A stretch of 64,000 bases of DNA from Cellulosimicrobium sp. ES-005 (GCF_040448685.1 NZ_CP159290.1:3286001-3350000); one strand, 5' to 3'. Positions 44,027 to 51,369 are shown, counted from the stretch's first letter. Numbers and translations: made by a program. Notes: generated by a model not told the origin, from the sequence alone.

Positions 44027-44470
44027 TCAGGCGCGAGCTCGGTGGCGCTGCGGCTCGTGGATCATGTCCTTGTCGCCGGGCTCGCGCGGGATGAGGAAGA
44101 AGCCCTCCTCGGTGTCCGGGTCGTAGTGCACGACCAGGTCGCCGTCGGCGAGGGTCTCCTTGAACCGCGCGAGGCGCCCCTCGTCGTTCGCCGATATCTC
44201 CGCGCCGGCGCGACGACGCGCCTCGATGCGTAGGAGCGCGAGCGGGTAGGCCCAGCGGTGCTCCGGCGCCACGCGCCACGGGATCAGCGCCTCGTCGCGG
44301 ACGAGACGGGGCTCTAGGCCCTTGCGGCGGCGGTAGTTCGCCCACAACGACGGCGTCGTCGAGATGTTGTACTTGCGCTCGTACTCCTCGACCATCCAGG
44401 CGTAGGAGCGGCCCTCCTCGAACCAGCGACGAACCTCTGTCTCGTTCTGGATCTTCGAGACTGCGGGCAT
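44027..44470 (-). CDS. L5-type immunity repressor
   Basis: 147 aa. The N-terminal half is helix-turn-helix-like (NETEVRRWFEEGRSYAWMVEEYERKYNIS). The C-terminal half RLARFKETLADGDLVVHYDP ... EGFFLIPREPGDKDMI follows the same order as the end of the mycobacteriophage L5 repressor (a DDLVLEFDP block, then GGFRYVPRD). It is read alone with its own terminator, and many asymmetric repeats suited to a stoperator system surround it. It should keep the prophage silent. Confidence 0.8.
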   Translation of the reverse strand: MPAVSKIQNETEVRRWFEEGRSYAWMVEEYERKYNISTTPSLWANYRRRKGLEPRLVRDEALIPWRVAPEHRWAYPLALLRIEARRRAGAEISANDEGRLARFKETLADGDLVVHYDPDTEEGFFLIPREPGDKDMIHEPQRHRARA

Positions 44471-44523
44471 GTCTCCTCCTCTTTCGATCCGACCCCCTCA
44501 TGCCAGAGCGTCGGGCTAGGTTA

Positions 44524-44539
44524 TCGAACGTATGTTCGA
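44524..44539. promoter_or_regulatory. LexA (SOS) box
   Basis: TCGAACGTATGTTCGA is a perfect 16-bp palindrome equal to the actinobacterial SOS consensus TCGAAC-N4-GTTCGA. It lies in the gap between the leftward repressor (54 bp from its ATG) and the rightward zinc-protein gene, just before a possible rightward -35 (TTGACC at 44546). Confidence 0.88.
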
Positions 44540-44675
44540 GAGATGTTGACCAACCTGTTATCTGTTCCCCAATCTACCGACCTGCGCCAGTGTGTCAATC
44601 GGAAGCGCTACCATCAGCGCAGCTTTCACCCAATCGTCACGTTCAATGCTCCCGCTCGCCCGGTCCCTTTGGGCA

Positions 44676-44681
44676 TACACT
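44676..44681 (+). promoter_or_regulatory. Promoter -10 for the divergent zinc-protein gene
   Basis: TACACT within GGGCATACACTCAC, 42 bp before the ATG at 44724. The same -10 form recurs in the phage's leftward promoters. No good -35 is present, so it may need an activator. Confidence 0.5.
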
Positions 44682-44723
44682 CACGGGGGAGTCAAGACCC
44701 CAGGTCAGAGCAGGGAGAGAGCA

Positions 44724-44999
44724 ATGGTTCAGGTTCAGGTGCGGCTGTGCGATGTCTGCCGCGAGCGGGACAAAGAGACGCCCGCCGAGCAGTATCGCGT
44801 GTCCAGTCGCGGGCGTACGGCCGAAGTGGACCTGTGCGAAGAGCACTCCGTCGCGCTCGAGGAGCTCCTCTCCAAGTTCGAGATGACCACGAGCCGGCGA
44901 CGCCGGCAGGACCTCACGAGCCGGGTCACGACGCTCGAGGACATCGAGCGAGAGAAGCGCGAGCGGAAGCAATCGACCAAGGACCCCAAGCCCTCGTAG
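44724..44999 (+). CDS. Small zinc-finger protein divergent from the repressor (91 aa)
   Basis: 91 aa. It has a CDVC pair near residue 9 and CEEH near residue 38, a likely four-ligand zinc site, within VQVRLCDVCRERDKE ... AEVDLCEEHSVALEELLSKF, which also recalls the small N-terminal fold of Lsr2. A basic helical tail follows (SRRRRQDLTSRV, REKRERKQ). It is the only rightward gene in the early region, sits opposite the repressor and near the LexA box, and could act as an antirepressor, Cro-like or excision factor. Function not shown. Confidence 0.7.
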   Translation: MVQVQVRLCDVCRERDKETPAEQYRVSSRGRTAEVDLCEEHSVALEELLSKFEMTTSRRRRQDLTSRVTTLEDIEREKRERKQSTKDPKPS

Positions 45000-45032
45000 G
45001 GGAGGGGTGGGGGCGGCGCCAAGCGAAGGTAA

Positions 45033-45060
45033 AAGGCCCAGGTCGCATGACCTGGGCCTT
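45033..45060. terminator. Terminator of the divergent zinc-protein gene
   Basis: 12-bp perfect stem AAGGCCCAGGTC / GACCTGGGCCTT around GCAT, 33 nt past the stop. Confidence 0.9.
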
Positions 45061-45088
45061 ACCTGTGTGGGTGGCTGCCTGTAGGCTT

Positions 45089-45172
45089 GGCCTGCCCAAC
45101 TCTCCTCTGGAGTTGGCAGGCGCGAAGCCCCCGGCGAGGACATGCCATCCTCACAAACAGCCGGGGGCTTCG
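45089..45172. terminator. Two stacked hairpins between convergent transcripts
   Basis: First hairpin GCCTGCC..AACTC / GAGTTGGCAGGC (45089-45121). Second hairpin CGAAGCCCCCGGC / GCCGGGGGCTTCG (45123-45172), whose loop holds an inner GAGGA/TCCTC pair. Together with the terminator at 45033 they form a strong barrier, and they end the leftward transcript from the 45-59 kb genes. Confidence 0.8.
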
Positions 45173-45178
45173 TCTTGC

Positions 45179-45283
45179 TCAGGACAGCGCAGTCCAGGCG
45201 ATCGAGGCGACCGTGGTCGCGACCAGAGCGGCCGCCGAGATCGCCCCCACGGCCACAGGGCCACGGGCCCAGTCCGGGATCAT
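45179..45283 (-). CDS. Tiny membrane protein (34 aa)
   Basis: 34 aa: MIPDWARG then one hydrophobic helix (VAVGAISAAALVATTVASIAW). Its start overlaps the stop of the upstream gene and its stop touches a terminator. It may be a small toxin-like or superinfection peptide, but this is only a guess from size. Confidence 0.55.
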   Translation of the reverse strand: MIPDWARGPVAVGAISAAALVATTVASIAWTALS

Positions 45284-45561
45284 CGCTCCGCCTGCGAGGC
45301 GCGTGCGCCGCCGTCCGGCGCGACGTCGTCGAGCGCGAGCCGGTCGAGGACCGGCCCGTAGCGCTCGATGGCATCGAGCATCATCCGCTCCCGCTTCTCG
45401 GGCGGGATCACGAACGCCGGCGCGGGCATCAGGCTCGCGATCTTCGCCAGGAGCGCGCGGACGTCGCCGGCGCGGACGATGACGAGCTCGTGGTCGTCGT
45501 GGCCGGCCACCTTGCGCGCGAGGCGCTGCTCGAGCTGGACCTCGGAGATGACCGGCCTCAT
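45280..45561 (-). CDS. Phage hypothetical protein (93 aa)
   Basis: 93 aa from the ATG at 45561, helical (VQLEQRLARKVAGHDDHELVIVRAGDVRALLAKIASL). It overlaps both neighbours by 4 nt. No family recognised. Confidence 0.65.
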   Translation of the reverse strand: MRPVISEVQLEQRLARKVAGHDDHELVIVRAGDVRALLAKIASLMPAPAFVIPPEKRERMMLDAIERYGPVLDRLALDDVAPDGGARASQAER

Positions 45562-45794
45562 GCGGCGGCCTTCTTCCACGGGAGCTCCTCGAGCGGCGTC
45601 CCGTGCTCGATGTCGTGCTCGAGTTGCCACGCGCCGTCGCGCCAGACGTAGACGCGGGCTCGCCGCACGCCGTAGCGGTACTCCCCGTCGGCGCCTCGGA
45701 GGTAGCGGTTCTGGCTGGCGACGGCCGCCCGCGCTCGCGCCATGGACTCGTGGACCTTCACCGCCGCGGCGCTGCGCCACGGGATGATCGTCAT
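45558..45794 (-). CDS. Phage hypothetical protein (78 aa)
   Basis: 78 aa, basic, with RYLRGADGEYRYGVRRARVYVWRDGAW. Coupled to the 93-aa gene by ATGA overlap. Function unknown. Confidence 0.65.
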   Translation of the reverse strand: MTIIPWRSAAAVKVHESMARARAAVASQNRYLRGADGEYRYGVRRARVYVWRDGAWQLEHDIEHGTPLEELPWKKAAA

Positions 45795-45845
45795 GACCGG
45801 CGGCCCGGTCGGGATCTTGTACGTGTCGATGAAGTCGGTGATCGG

Positions 45846-46448
45846 TCAGCCCTCCAGGCTGTAGAGGAGGCGGATGTGTCCCTCGACCCACGAGAGCGGG
45901 ACGAGCTGCATGTTGTGGGCGTCGAGCCCGACGTGGAGCTGAGGGGTGAACGGGATGCGGGCCGGGGCCACGCTGAACGTCTCGGCGCTGTGGGTGTGCC
46001 CGTGGATGAGGGGCAGGCCCTCGTTGCGGAGTCGGTACTGCGTGTGCCGATCGCCCACGCGCCCGGCAGTGTCGCCGAAGTACGGGAAGTGCGAGAGGAG
46101 CACCTCCCGCCCCAGCACCCGACGCCGAGCGAAGGCCTGCGCCGACGAGAAGACGTCGAGGTACTTCGCCGCCTTGCGGTGCGCGTCCCGGTGCATCGGG
46201 TGGCCCTGGTCGTGGTTGCCCCAGATCAGGTGCTTCTCGCCCGGGAGGCTCTCGAGCACGTTGAGCGCGTACGCCGGCGAGCTGACCGCGAGGTCGCCGA
46301 GCACCCACACCTGGTCGCCCTTGCGGACGACCGCCTCCCACGCCTCGACGATCGCAGCGTCGTGCTCCTCCTGGCCGGCGAAGCCCCGGAGCGCGGCAAC
46401 CTTGTAGTGGCCGAGGTGCAGGTCGGACGTGAACCAGACGTTGCTCAT
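45846..46448 (-). CDS. Calcineurin-like metallophosphoesterase (small, second copy)
   Basis: 200 aa from the ATG at 46448. Full metal-site set: FTSDLHLGHYK, VLGDLAVSS, IWGNHDQGHP, LLSHFPY and LIHGHTHSAE. This is a compact single-domain phosphoesterase of the kind often found in phages, distinct from the longer one at 36.3 kb. Substrate unknown; phosphate-ester or nucleotide cleavage is the general activity. Confidence 0.88.
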   Translation of the reverse strand: MSNVWFTSDLHLGHYKVAALRGFAGQEEHDAAIVEAWEAVVRKGDQVWVLGDLAVSSPAYALNVLESLPGEKHLIWGNHDQGHPMHRDAHRKAAKYLDVFSSAQAFARRRVLGREVLLSHFPYFGDTAGRVGDRHTQYRLRNEGLPLIHGHTHSAETFSVAPARIPFTPQLHVGLDAHNMQLVPLSWVEGHIRLLYSLEG

Positions 46449-46831
46449 CGGGCCGCCCCCTGCCGCACGACGTCCGCGGCGTGCAGGACAGCATCGCGGA
46501 TCTCGCGAGAGCTCCACTCGTCCTCCCAGCCGTTGCCCTCGCGCATGTCCGTCGCGAGCTCCTCGACGCGCAGCGCTGCCGCCTCAAGCGGGTCGTCTCC
46601 GAGGAACGCGGTGAGCGCGTCGCGGACCTGCCGCGCCTGCGCCTCGTCGAGGTGCGCCGAGCCGTCGTTCGGCTTGTCGCCGCTCGCAACCGCACCGCCC
46701 TCGGTGAAGATCCAGACGGCACGGCGGCTCGCGGCGCTGGACTCCTGGACCCGCACTCGGGCGCCGTAGGTGTCCTCGAGCTGGGCGTAGCCGGCGAAGC
46801 CGCGGGGCGTCTCGTAGCTGGTGTCGGTCAT
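46445..46831 (-). CDS. Phage hypothetical protein (128 aa)
   Basis: 128 aa with RAVWIFTEGGAVASGDKP and a helical C-terminal half (LEAAALRVEELATDMREG). Overlaps the phosphoesterase start. No family recognised. Confidence 0.65.
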   Translation of the reverse strand: MTDTSYETPRGFAGYAQLEDTYGARVRVQESSAASRRAVWIFTEGGAVASGDKPNDGSAHLDEAQARQVRDALTAFLGDDPLEAAALRVEELATDMREGNGWEDEWSSREIRDAVLHAADVVRQGAAR

Positions 46832-47235
46832 CGGCGCAGCGCCTCCTCGACGGCCTTGCGCACGCGGGCGATGGAGTCGACGGTCGGCGGGTACGTCGCG
46901 CGCTCGCGCTCCCACGCCCACTCGCTGTTGCGCTGCCCGTCGATGACCGCGTCGAAGTCGCGGAGGTGGTGGATCACCGTCGCGTCGCGCACCGTCGTGT
47001 CCTCGAAGGGTGACGGGCACGAGCAGCCCGAGTCGCTCGCGATGAAGAGCGTGCCGGTGTCCTTGTGGCGGAAGACCGCCGTCTGGTTGAAGTCGTAGCT
47101 GGCCTCGCCCCACTGGATCGTGCCCAGCTCCTCGAAGGCGTGCTCGGGCGTGGACTCCCAGCTCCACGGCGCCCGGAGTCGGGCGTCCAGCGGGATGGTC
47201 TGCGCGACGTCGACGACGTCGAGGGTTGCGGTCAT
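46828..47235 (-). CDS. Phage hypothetical protein with SGCSCPSPF motif (135 aa)
   Basis: 135 aa. The central part (SYDFNQTAVFRHKDTGTLFIAS then DSGCSCPSPFEDT) is conserved-looking and recurs in small actinophage proteins; the two Cys may bind metal. It lies directly downstream of a T-arm-like element. Function unknown. Confidence 0.65.
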   Translation of the reverse strand: MTATLDVVDVAQTIPLDARLRAPWSWESTPEHAFEELGTIQWGEASYDFNQTAVFRHKDTGTLFIASDSGCSCPSPFEDTTVRDATVIHHLRDFDAVIDGQRNSEWAWERERATYPPTVDSIARVRKAVEEALRR

Positions 47236-47263
47236 CGTTCGTTCTCTCCTCTGGTGGTGCTGA

Positions 47264-47311
47264 GCGCCCCGGCCCGTCTCGAACGGGCTGCGTGCCTGCA
47301 TGGCGGGGCTG
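47264..47311 (-). ncRNA. tRNA T-arm/acceptor-like intergenic element, copy 1
   Basis: In the minus-strand transcript a GCCCCG/CGGGGC stem closes directly onto a 5-bp stem GCCCG/CGGGC with the 7-nt loop UUCGAGA (a canonical T-loop). A short GCC-AUGCA-GGC hairpin and ACGCA linker take the place of the D and anticodon arms. It lies between a stop codon and the next ribosome site. Copies 2 and 3 at 47963 and 48866 covary with it. Confidence 0.7.
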
Positions 47312-47315
47312 GCGA

Positions 47316-47594
47316 TCACTCGCCGAAGGTCGCGCCCTCGACGGGCTCGGGCTGGAGCTGGAACGTCCCCTCGCCGTACTGCTTGACGAGGCCGTAGGCG
47401 TTGCTCAGGACGACGCCGAGGACCGTCGGGTCCGGCGGCTCGAGGTGGAGCCCGTAGACGTCGCCGTCCGTCACGACGAACGTCTGGTGCCGGGGCTGCT
47501 GCGGGACCGGCTCGACGATCTTCTCGATCGTCAGCGTGGTGACCGGGGGCATCTCCTCGACGTCGAGCTCGGCGAGGGTCTCCGGGGCGCTCAT
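47316..47594 (-). CDS. Phage hypothetical protein (92 aa)
   Basis: 92 aa, acidic, ending in GTFQLQPEPVEGATFGE. Its stop is followed within 5 nt by T-arm-like element copy 1. No family recognised. Confidence 0.65.
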   Translation of the reverse strand: MSAPETLAELDVEEMPPVTTLTIEKIVEPVPQQPRHQTFVVTDGDVYGLHLEPPDPTVLGVVLSNAYGLVKQYGEGTFQLQPEPVEGATFGE

Positions 47595-47926
47595 GCGCCC
47601 ACCAGCTCGCGGATCTTGACGGCGCGGCGCACGTGGCCGGCAGCCTCCTCGTCGAGCGAGATCCCGGTGACCTTGAGCTCGTCGGCCCGGGCGCGCGCCG
47701 CGGTGAGGATCGCCTCAGCCTCGAGCTCGCCGGAGCGGAGCGTGATGTCCGCGAGCTCGTGCGCCTGGCTCGCGATCTCCTGGAGATCCCGGGCGCTGGC
47801 GTCGAGCGCGTAGGCGGCCTCCTCGAACACGGCCAGCGCGTTCGACCCGTTCAGGCTCGCGATCTGCGCGCGCTCCTCAAGCGGCAGGTCGAGCGGGTCG
47901 ACCTTCTTGCGGTTGAACAGCCCCAT
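47591..47926 (-). CDS. Phage hypothetical coiled-coil protein (111 aa)
   Basis: 111 aa from the ATG at 47926, which is 8 nt after AGGAGG. It starts MGLFNRKKVDPLDLPLEE and then is almost all helix (LDASARDLQEIASQAHELADI). It is immediately downstream of the SPFH gene and may interact with that protein. Confidence 0.65.
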   Translation of the reverse strand: MGLFNRKKVDPLDLPLEERAQIASLNGSNALAVFEEAAYALDASARDLQEIASQAHELADITLRSGELEAEAILTAARARADELKVTGISLDEEAAGHVRRAVKIRELVGA

Positions 47927-47962
47927 GTGGGGCACCTCCTCTGGGTGGGCGGGTACTGCTGA

Positions 47963-48010
47963 GCGCCCTGGCCCGTCTCGAACGGGCTGCGTGCCGGCAC
48001 GGCAGGGCTG
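47963..48010 (-). ncRNA. tRNA T-arm/acceptor-like intergenic element, copy 2
   Basis: Same fold as copy 1 with closing stem GCCCUG/CAGGGC (C-G changed to U-A) and hairpin GCC-GUGCC-GGC. T-loop UUCGAGA unchanged. It begins a few nt after the SPFH gene stop. Confidence 0.7.
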
Positions 48011-48014
48011 GAGG

Positions 48015-48830
48015 TCACTGCTGGGGGGCGGCGAGCTCCGGGAGCTGGAGCATCGGCGTGGAGCCCTCGGGGACGATGAAGACCGTGCCGGCGTCGAGCG
48101 CGGCGATGTAGCGGTCGGTGAGGATCTCGGGCGTGAGCGCCTGCGTCGCGACGGCGTTCTTCTCGGCCTCGATCTTGGCCCGCTCGAGGTTCGCCTTCTC
48201 CGTCTCGACGGCGGTCCGCGCCTCCTGGGCCCGGGCGAACGCGGCCTTGACGTTCTCGGGCTGGACGATCTCCTGGATCGAGACGTCCTCGACGATGATC
48301 CCGTCGGCGGCCCACTCGGCGACGAGCGCGTCGCGGACGTTCGCCTGCACGTCGGCCCGGTTGTTGAGGAGCTCGAGCGAGCCGTACTGGCCCGGGATCT
48401 CGCGCGTCGCCGACCGGATGCCCGGCTCGATGAGCTTCGTGACGAGGTTCTGCTGCGTGCCGAAGCGCGCGTAGAGCTCCTCGACCTTGTCGCCGGCGAT
48501 CGAGTAGCGGACCGTCAGGTCGAGGTTGGCGTCGACGCCGTCCGCGTCCTGCACCGTGATGCGCGGGCCCGTCGCCGAGCCGCCGTTGTAGTTCGTCTCG
48601 CCGCCCGCGGCGTACTCGACGACGTTGTCGCGGACGTCCCACGGGATCGCCTTGACCCAGGGGGCCTTGAGGTGGAAGCCGGGCTCGGTGGACTCGCCGA
48701 CGATCTCGCCGGAGAAGGAGCGGAGGACCTTGGCCTCGCCGACGTCCTGGCGGTGCACGGACATGAGGCCCGTGATGACGAGGGCGCCCGCGACGACGCC
48801 GCTGACGATGACCTTGGTGCTGTTCGACAT
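48015..48830 (-). CDS. SPFH/prohibitin-like membrane protein
   Basis: 271 aa. An N-terminal transmembrane helix (VIVSGVVAGALVITGLMSV) leads into a band-7/SPFH domain (GFHLKAPWVKAIPWDVRDNVVEY ... DLTVRYSIAGDKVEEL) and a coiled coil (RAQEARTAVETEKANLERAKIEAEKNA). Family members form ring-shaped membrane scaffolds and modulate proteases such as FtsH. In phages their role is open: stabilising phage proteins or shaping the host membrane. Confidence 0.88.
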   Translation of the reverse strand: MSNSTKVIVSGVVAGALVITGLMSVHRQDVGEAKVLRSFSGEIVGESTEPGFHLKAPWVKAIPWDVRDNVVEYAAGGETNYNGGSATGPRITVQDADGVDANLDLTVRYSIAGDKVEELYARFGTQQNLVTKLIEPGIRSATREIPGQYGSLELLNNRADVQANVRDALVAEWAADGIIVEDVSIQEIVQPENVKAAFARAQEARTAVETEKANLERAKIEAEKNAVATQALTPEILTDRYIAALDAGTVFIVPEGSTPMLQLPELAAPQQ

Positions 48831-48865
48831 GCTGGTGTTCTCTCCTCTGATGGGGGTCTTGCTGC

Positions 48866-48913
48866 GCGCCCTGGCCCGTCTCGGACGGGCTGCGTGCCTA
48901 CACGGCAGGGCTG
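48866..48913 (-). ncRNA. tRNA T-arm/acceptor-like intergenic element, copy 3
   Basis: Same fold: closing stem GCCCUG/CAGGGC, hairpin GCC-GUGUA-GGC, T-arm GCCCG-UCCGAGA-CGGGC (a U-to-C change inside the loop). It lies between the 155-aa gene and the SPFH gene. Confidence 0.7.
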
Positions 48914-48925
48914 GAGCTGGAGCTC

Positions 48926-49393
48926 CTAGAGGTGCTGCTCGATCAGGTCCGCGATCTGCGCGAACGTGTAGCCGAAGTCGTCGTTGAGCCCCGCGAGGCT
49001 GACGGTGGGGGAGCCACCCAGGCGCTCACTGATCGCGTCGGGGGTAGGGACCTCCCACACCGCGCCATCCGGCGACTCGAAGGCCCACTCGGCGATCTCG
49101 AACACGGGGCCGTAGAGCGAGAAGCGCTCGCCGTCGACGCCGTAGCGCGCCCTGATGCTGGACGCCTCGCGAACGGCGGCGCCGGCGTCGACGGCGACCT
49201 TGCACAGCACGCCGAGGCAGCAGAAGCCGACCGGGAGGCTGGGGCCCTCGCCCACGGTGCGCTCGAGAACGCCCCGGGTCTGCGTGTACTCGCCGGAGCG
49301 GAGTGCCTCGAGCCAGGCCGCCTTGACCTCGGGCTTGAGCTTGGGGACGGTCCGGGCCTCGGGGGCGACGGCCTCGGTGGTGGTGTCGGTCAT
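48926..49393 (-). CDS. Phage hypothetical protein (155 aa)
   Basis: 155 aa. It contains AAWLEALRSGEYTQTRGVLE then GFCCLGVLCKVAVDAG, a pattern shared by a small phage family of unknown function with a conserved CCLG. The second half resembles a short alpha/beta domain. RBS AGGAGA before the ATG. Confidence 0.7.
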   Translation of the reverse strand: MTDTTTEAVAPEARTVPKLKPEVKAAWLEALRSGEYTQTRGVLERTVGEGPSLPVGFCCLGVLCKVAVDAGAAVREASSIRARYGVDGERFSLYGPVFEIAEWAFESPDGAVWEVPTPDAISERLGGSPTVSLAGLNDDFGYTFAQIADLIEQHL

Positions 49394-49419
49394 CGTGCGT
49401 TCTCTCCTCGGGTCGTGCG

Positions 49420-49713
49420 TCAGTAGGTGGCGGTCAGCCCGGAGCGGGGCCGGCGCCGGAGTGATGCCTGGAGATCGAGGCCGGCCCGGGTGAGCCGACC
49501 GCGGGCCTTGGGCGCCTTGCGACGCCCCTCGCCCTCGATCCGGTAGGTGCGAGGGCCGGTCTCCCCGTCCATGCGCCGAGCCATCTCGCGGCACTCCTCG
49601 CACCGCTTGCACTCGGCGGCGAGGCCGTCGTACTGCTCGACGTCGACCTCGAAGCGCGTGACGTCGAACTCGCCGCCACAGGTCCAGCAGAACTTCGCGC
49701 GACTCGCCGTCAT
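49420..49713 (-). CDS. Zinc-ribbon phage protein (97 aa)
   Basis: 97 aa with FCWTCGGEF and CKRCEEC, forming a probable zinc ribbon, then a basic tail (EGEGRRKAPKARGRL). DNA or RNA binding is plausible. Its start overlaps the upstream gene's stop. Confidence 0.7.
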   Translation of the reverse strand: MTASRAKFCWTCGGEFDVTRFEVDVEQYDGLAAECKRCEECREMARRMDGETGPRTYRIEGEGRRKAPKARGRLTRAGLDLQASLRRRPRSGLTATY

Positions 49714-50066
49714 GCAGCCGCCCTCCGTCGGTGCCCGCGCCGGGCGCTCGGGAGGTGGCTCAGGTCGCGCACCGGGCGCCCCTGGGCGGTGCCCGCGCGG
49801 TACGCCGCGCGCCACGCCTCCTGCGTCGCCCAGAGCACGGTGACGACGCGCCGGTGGAGCGTGCCCTCCTCGAGCTCGCCGAGCGCCACGGTGATACGCC
49901 CCCGGGTCTGGTTCGTCTTGCCGTAGGTGGGGGAGACCCACCAGCGCTCGGGCTCCTCGACGGCGGCGCGGATCTCCTCGGGCGTGAGCCCCATCTCCGC
50001 GGCGCGCTCCGAGGCGTGCTTCGTCATGGACCAGGTCTTGAAGACCGCCCGCTGCGTGTCGAGCAT
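49710..50066 (-). CDS. Phage hypothetical protein (118 aa)
   Basis: 118 aa with TKHASERAAEMGLTPEEIRAAVEEPE then TRGRITVALGELEEG, reminiscent of the small DUF4258/RelE-like fold, and a basic end. The resemblance is weak. Tightly coupled to neighbours. Confidence 0.6.
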   Translation of the reverse strand: MLDTQRAVFKTWSMTKHASERAAEMGLTPEEIRAAVEEPERWWVSPTYGKTNQTRGRITVALGELEEGTLHRRVVTVLWATQEAWRAAYRAGTAQGRPVRDLSHLPSARRGHRRRAAA

Positions 50067-50296
50067 CAGGCCGCCACCTCCTCGTACTCGCGGCGCGACA
50101 TCGACGTCAGGTGGACGCCTCCGAAGTCGCACTCGTAGTGCCTCTGCTCGAACTTCATGCCGCGGGCCGTGCCCACAGCGGCGCGGATCCGGCGGCGCTT
50201 CGCGGTGACGCGCCCGAGGGCCCGTTCCGCGTTGTGCGCGTCGCCGTAGCCGCGCTTCCCGCACGTGCACATCGAGTAGCCAGTTCGCCGTGCCAT
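50066..50296 (-). CDS. Small basic zinc-type protein (76 aa)
   Basis: 76 aa: CTCGKRGYGDAHNAERALGRV, then KRRRIRAAVG, and CDFGGVHLTS near the end. The Cys/His pattern suggests a degenerate zinc finger of the phage host-factor kind. RBS AGAGGAGAG before the ATG. Confidence 0.65.
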   Translation of the reverse strand: MARRTGYSMCTCGKRGYGDAHNAERALGRVTAKRRRIRAAVGTARGMKFEQRHYECDFGGVHLTSMSRREYEEVAA

Positions 50297-50331
50297 GCCT
50301 CTCTCCTCTGGATCTCGGGGGCCGGGGCCCG

Positions 50332-50703
50332 TCAGCCCTCGCGGACCAGCGCGAACGGGAAGAAGAGGTTGTCGTGGGCGTCGGCGATGAGCTCGGGGGT
50401 GGTGAGCGGCACCGGCGTCGAGAGCGGCTCGCCGTGGAGGCCGACGGCGGACGAGAGCATGTGCCAGCCGTGCGGGCCGGCGACCCACAGGTCGCCCTCG
50501 GCGTCGAGCATCGCGGCGCCGGTGCCCAGCTCGTAGACCTCGCCCTCGGTGAGGATGCGAGGCGTCTCGGCGGCCTGGCGGATCGCTTCGCCGCCCGCCT
50601 CCATGAGCAGGTCGACGACGGCGACGGCGATGACGCCGCCCATGCTCACCGCGAGGCGGATGCCGTCGCGCAGATCGGGTGCCTGGAACGTGGTGCTGGT
50701 CAT
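50332..50703 (-). CDS. Phage hypothetical protein (123 aa)
   Basis: 123 aa; hydrophobic helix in the first half (LAVSMGGVIAVAVVDLLMEAG), then an alpha/beta part. Followed by a 35-nt gap. No family recognised. Confidence 0.6.
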   Translation of the reverse strand: MTSTTFQAPDLRDGIRLAVSMGGVIAVAVVDLLMEAGGEAIRQAAETPRILTEGEVYELGTGAAMLDAEGDLWVAGPHGWHMLSSAVGLHGEPLSTPVPLTTPELIADAHDNLFFPFALVREG

Positions 50704-50738
50704 GCGGGTCTCTCCTCTGGGGGTTTGGTACTGCATGG

Positions 50739-50756
50739 TGCGTCACTCTCCCTATC
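50739..50756 (-). promoter_or_regulatory. Stoperator-like site
   Basis: Minus strand reads GATAGGGAGAGTGACGCA at the end of the dNMP kinase gene. Confidence 0.85.
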
Positions 50757-51369
50757 GGGTCGAGAGAGTGGACGCGATGCTCCGCAGGACCCGGTCGGCC
50801 TTGCGGTGCAGGTCGTCGATCGTCCCGTCGTTGGCGACGATGTAGTCGAAGTCGGCGAAGTCGTCGAGCGCGACCTCGCTCACGTGGGGGTGCTCGTCGA
50901 CGGGGAGGCCGGGGCGCTCGACCCGCACGAGGAAGCCGGAGAGGTTCTGGATCGCGCGCGCCTCGTTCGGGAAGCGCACGTCGGTCACGACGACGTCGGT
51001 GTTGACGAGCCCGTGGACGCGGTCCTCCAGGACCTCGACCCAGGTGTCCTCGCCGATGATCCGGCGGACGCCGTCGGTTCCGAGGCGCTGGAGGAACAGG
51101 CGCACCTCGGGGACGAGCTCCTTCGCCCGGTCCCAGCCGAGGTCCTTGACCGCCTCGGACAGGCGGATCTTCTCGACGCGCCCCAGGCGGTCGGGGTCGT
51201 GGGGGTCGAGGACGAAGCGCGCGCGCACGATCGGGTCGATGGCGAGGGCCATGTCCCGCAGCGCGTCGGCGAAGGCGACCTCGACGTAGTCGTACTCGTT
51301 CACCAGGTGCGCGGCGAACGTGTTCTTGCCGCTCTGCTTGCGGCCGCTCATGCCGATGACCTCGGACAT
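50752..51369 (-). CDS. Deoxynucleoside monophosphate kinase
   Basis: 205 aa. P-loop IGMSGRKQSGKNTFAAHL, then YVEVAFADALRDMALAIDP and VVVTDVRFPNEARAI match phage dNMP kinases (T4 gene 1 type), which supply dNDPs for replication. Its promoter (51433-51462) and two stoperator-like sites flank it. Confidence 0.88.
   Translation of the reverse strand: MSEVIGMSGRKQSGKNTFAAHLVNEYDYVEVAFADALRDMALAIDPIVRARFVLDPHDPDRLGRVEKIRLSEAVKDLGWDRAKELVPEVRLFLQRLGTDGVRRIIGEDTWVEVLEDRVHGLVNTDVVVTDVRFPNEARAIQNLSGFLVRVERPGLPVDEHPHVSEVALDDFADFDYIVANDGTIDDLHRKADRVLRSIASTLSTR

Noticed and set aside
44027-44470. CI-type (LexA-cleavable) repressor
   Set aside because: No serine-lysine autocleavage domain is visible; the sequence order instead follows the L5-type repressor.
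47264-48913. The T-arm-like elements as complete tRNA genes
   Set aside because: They are about 48 nt long and lack D and anticodon arms and any anticodon; only the acceptor/T-arm part is tRNA-like.
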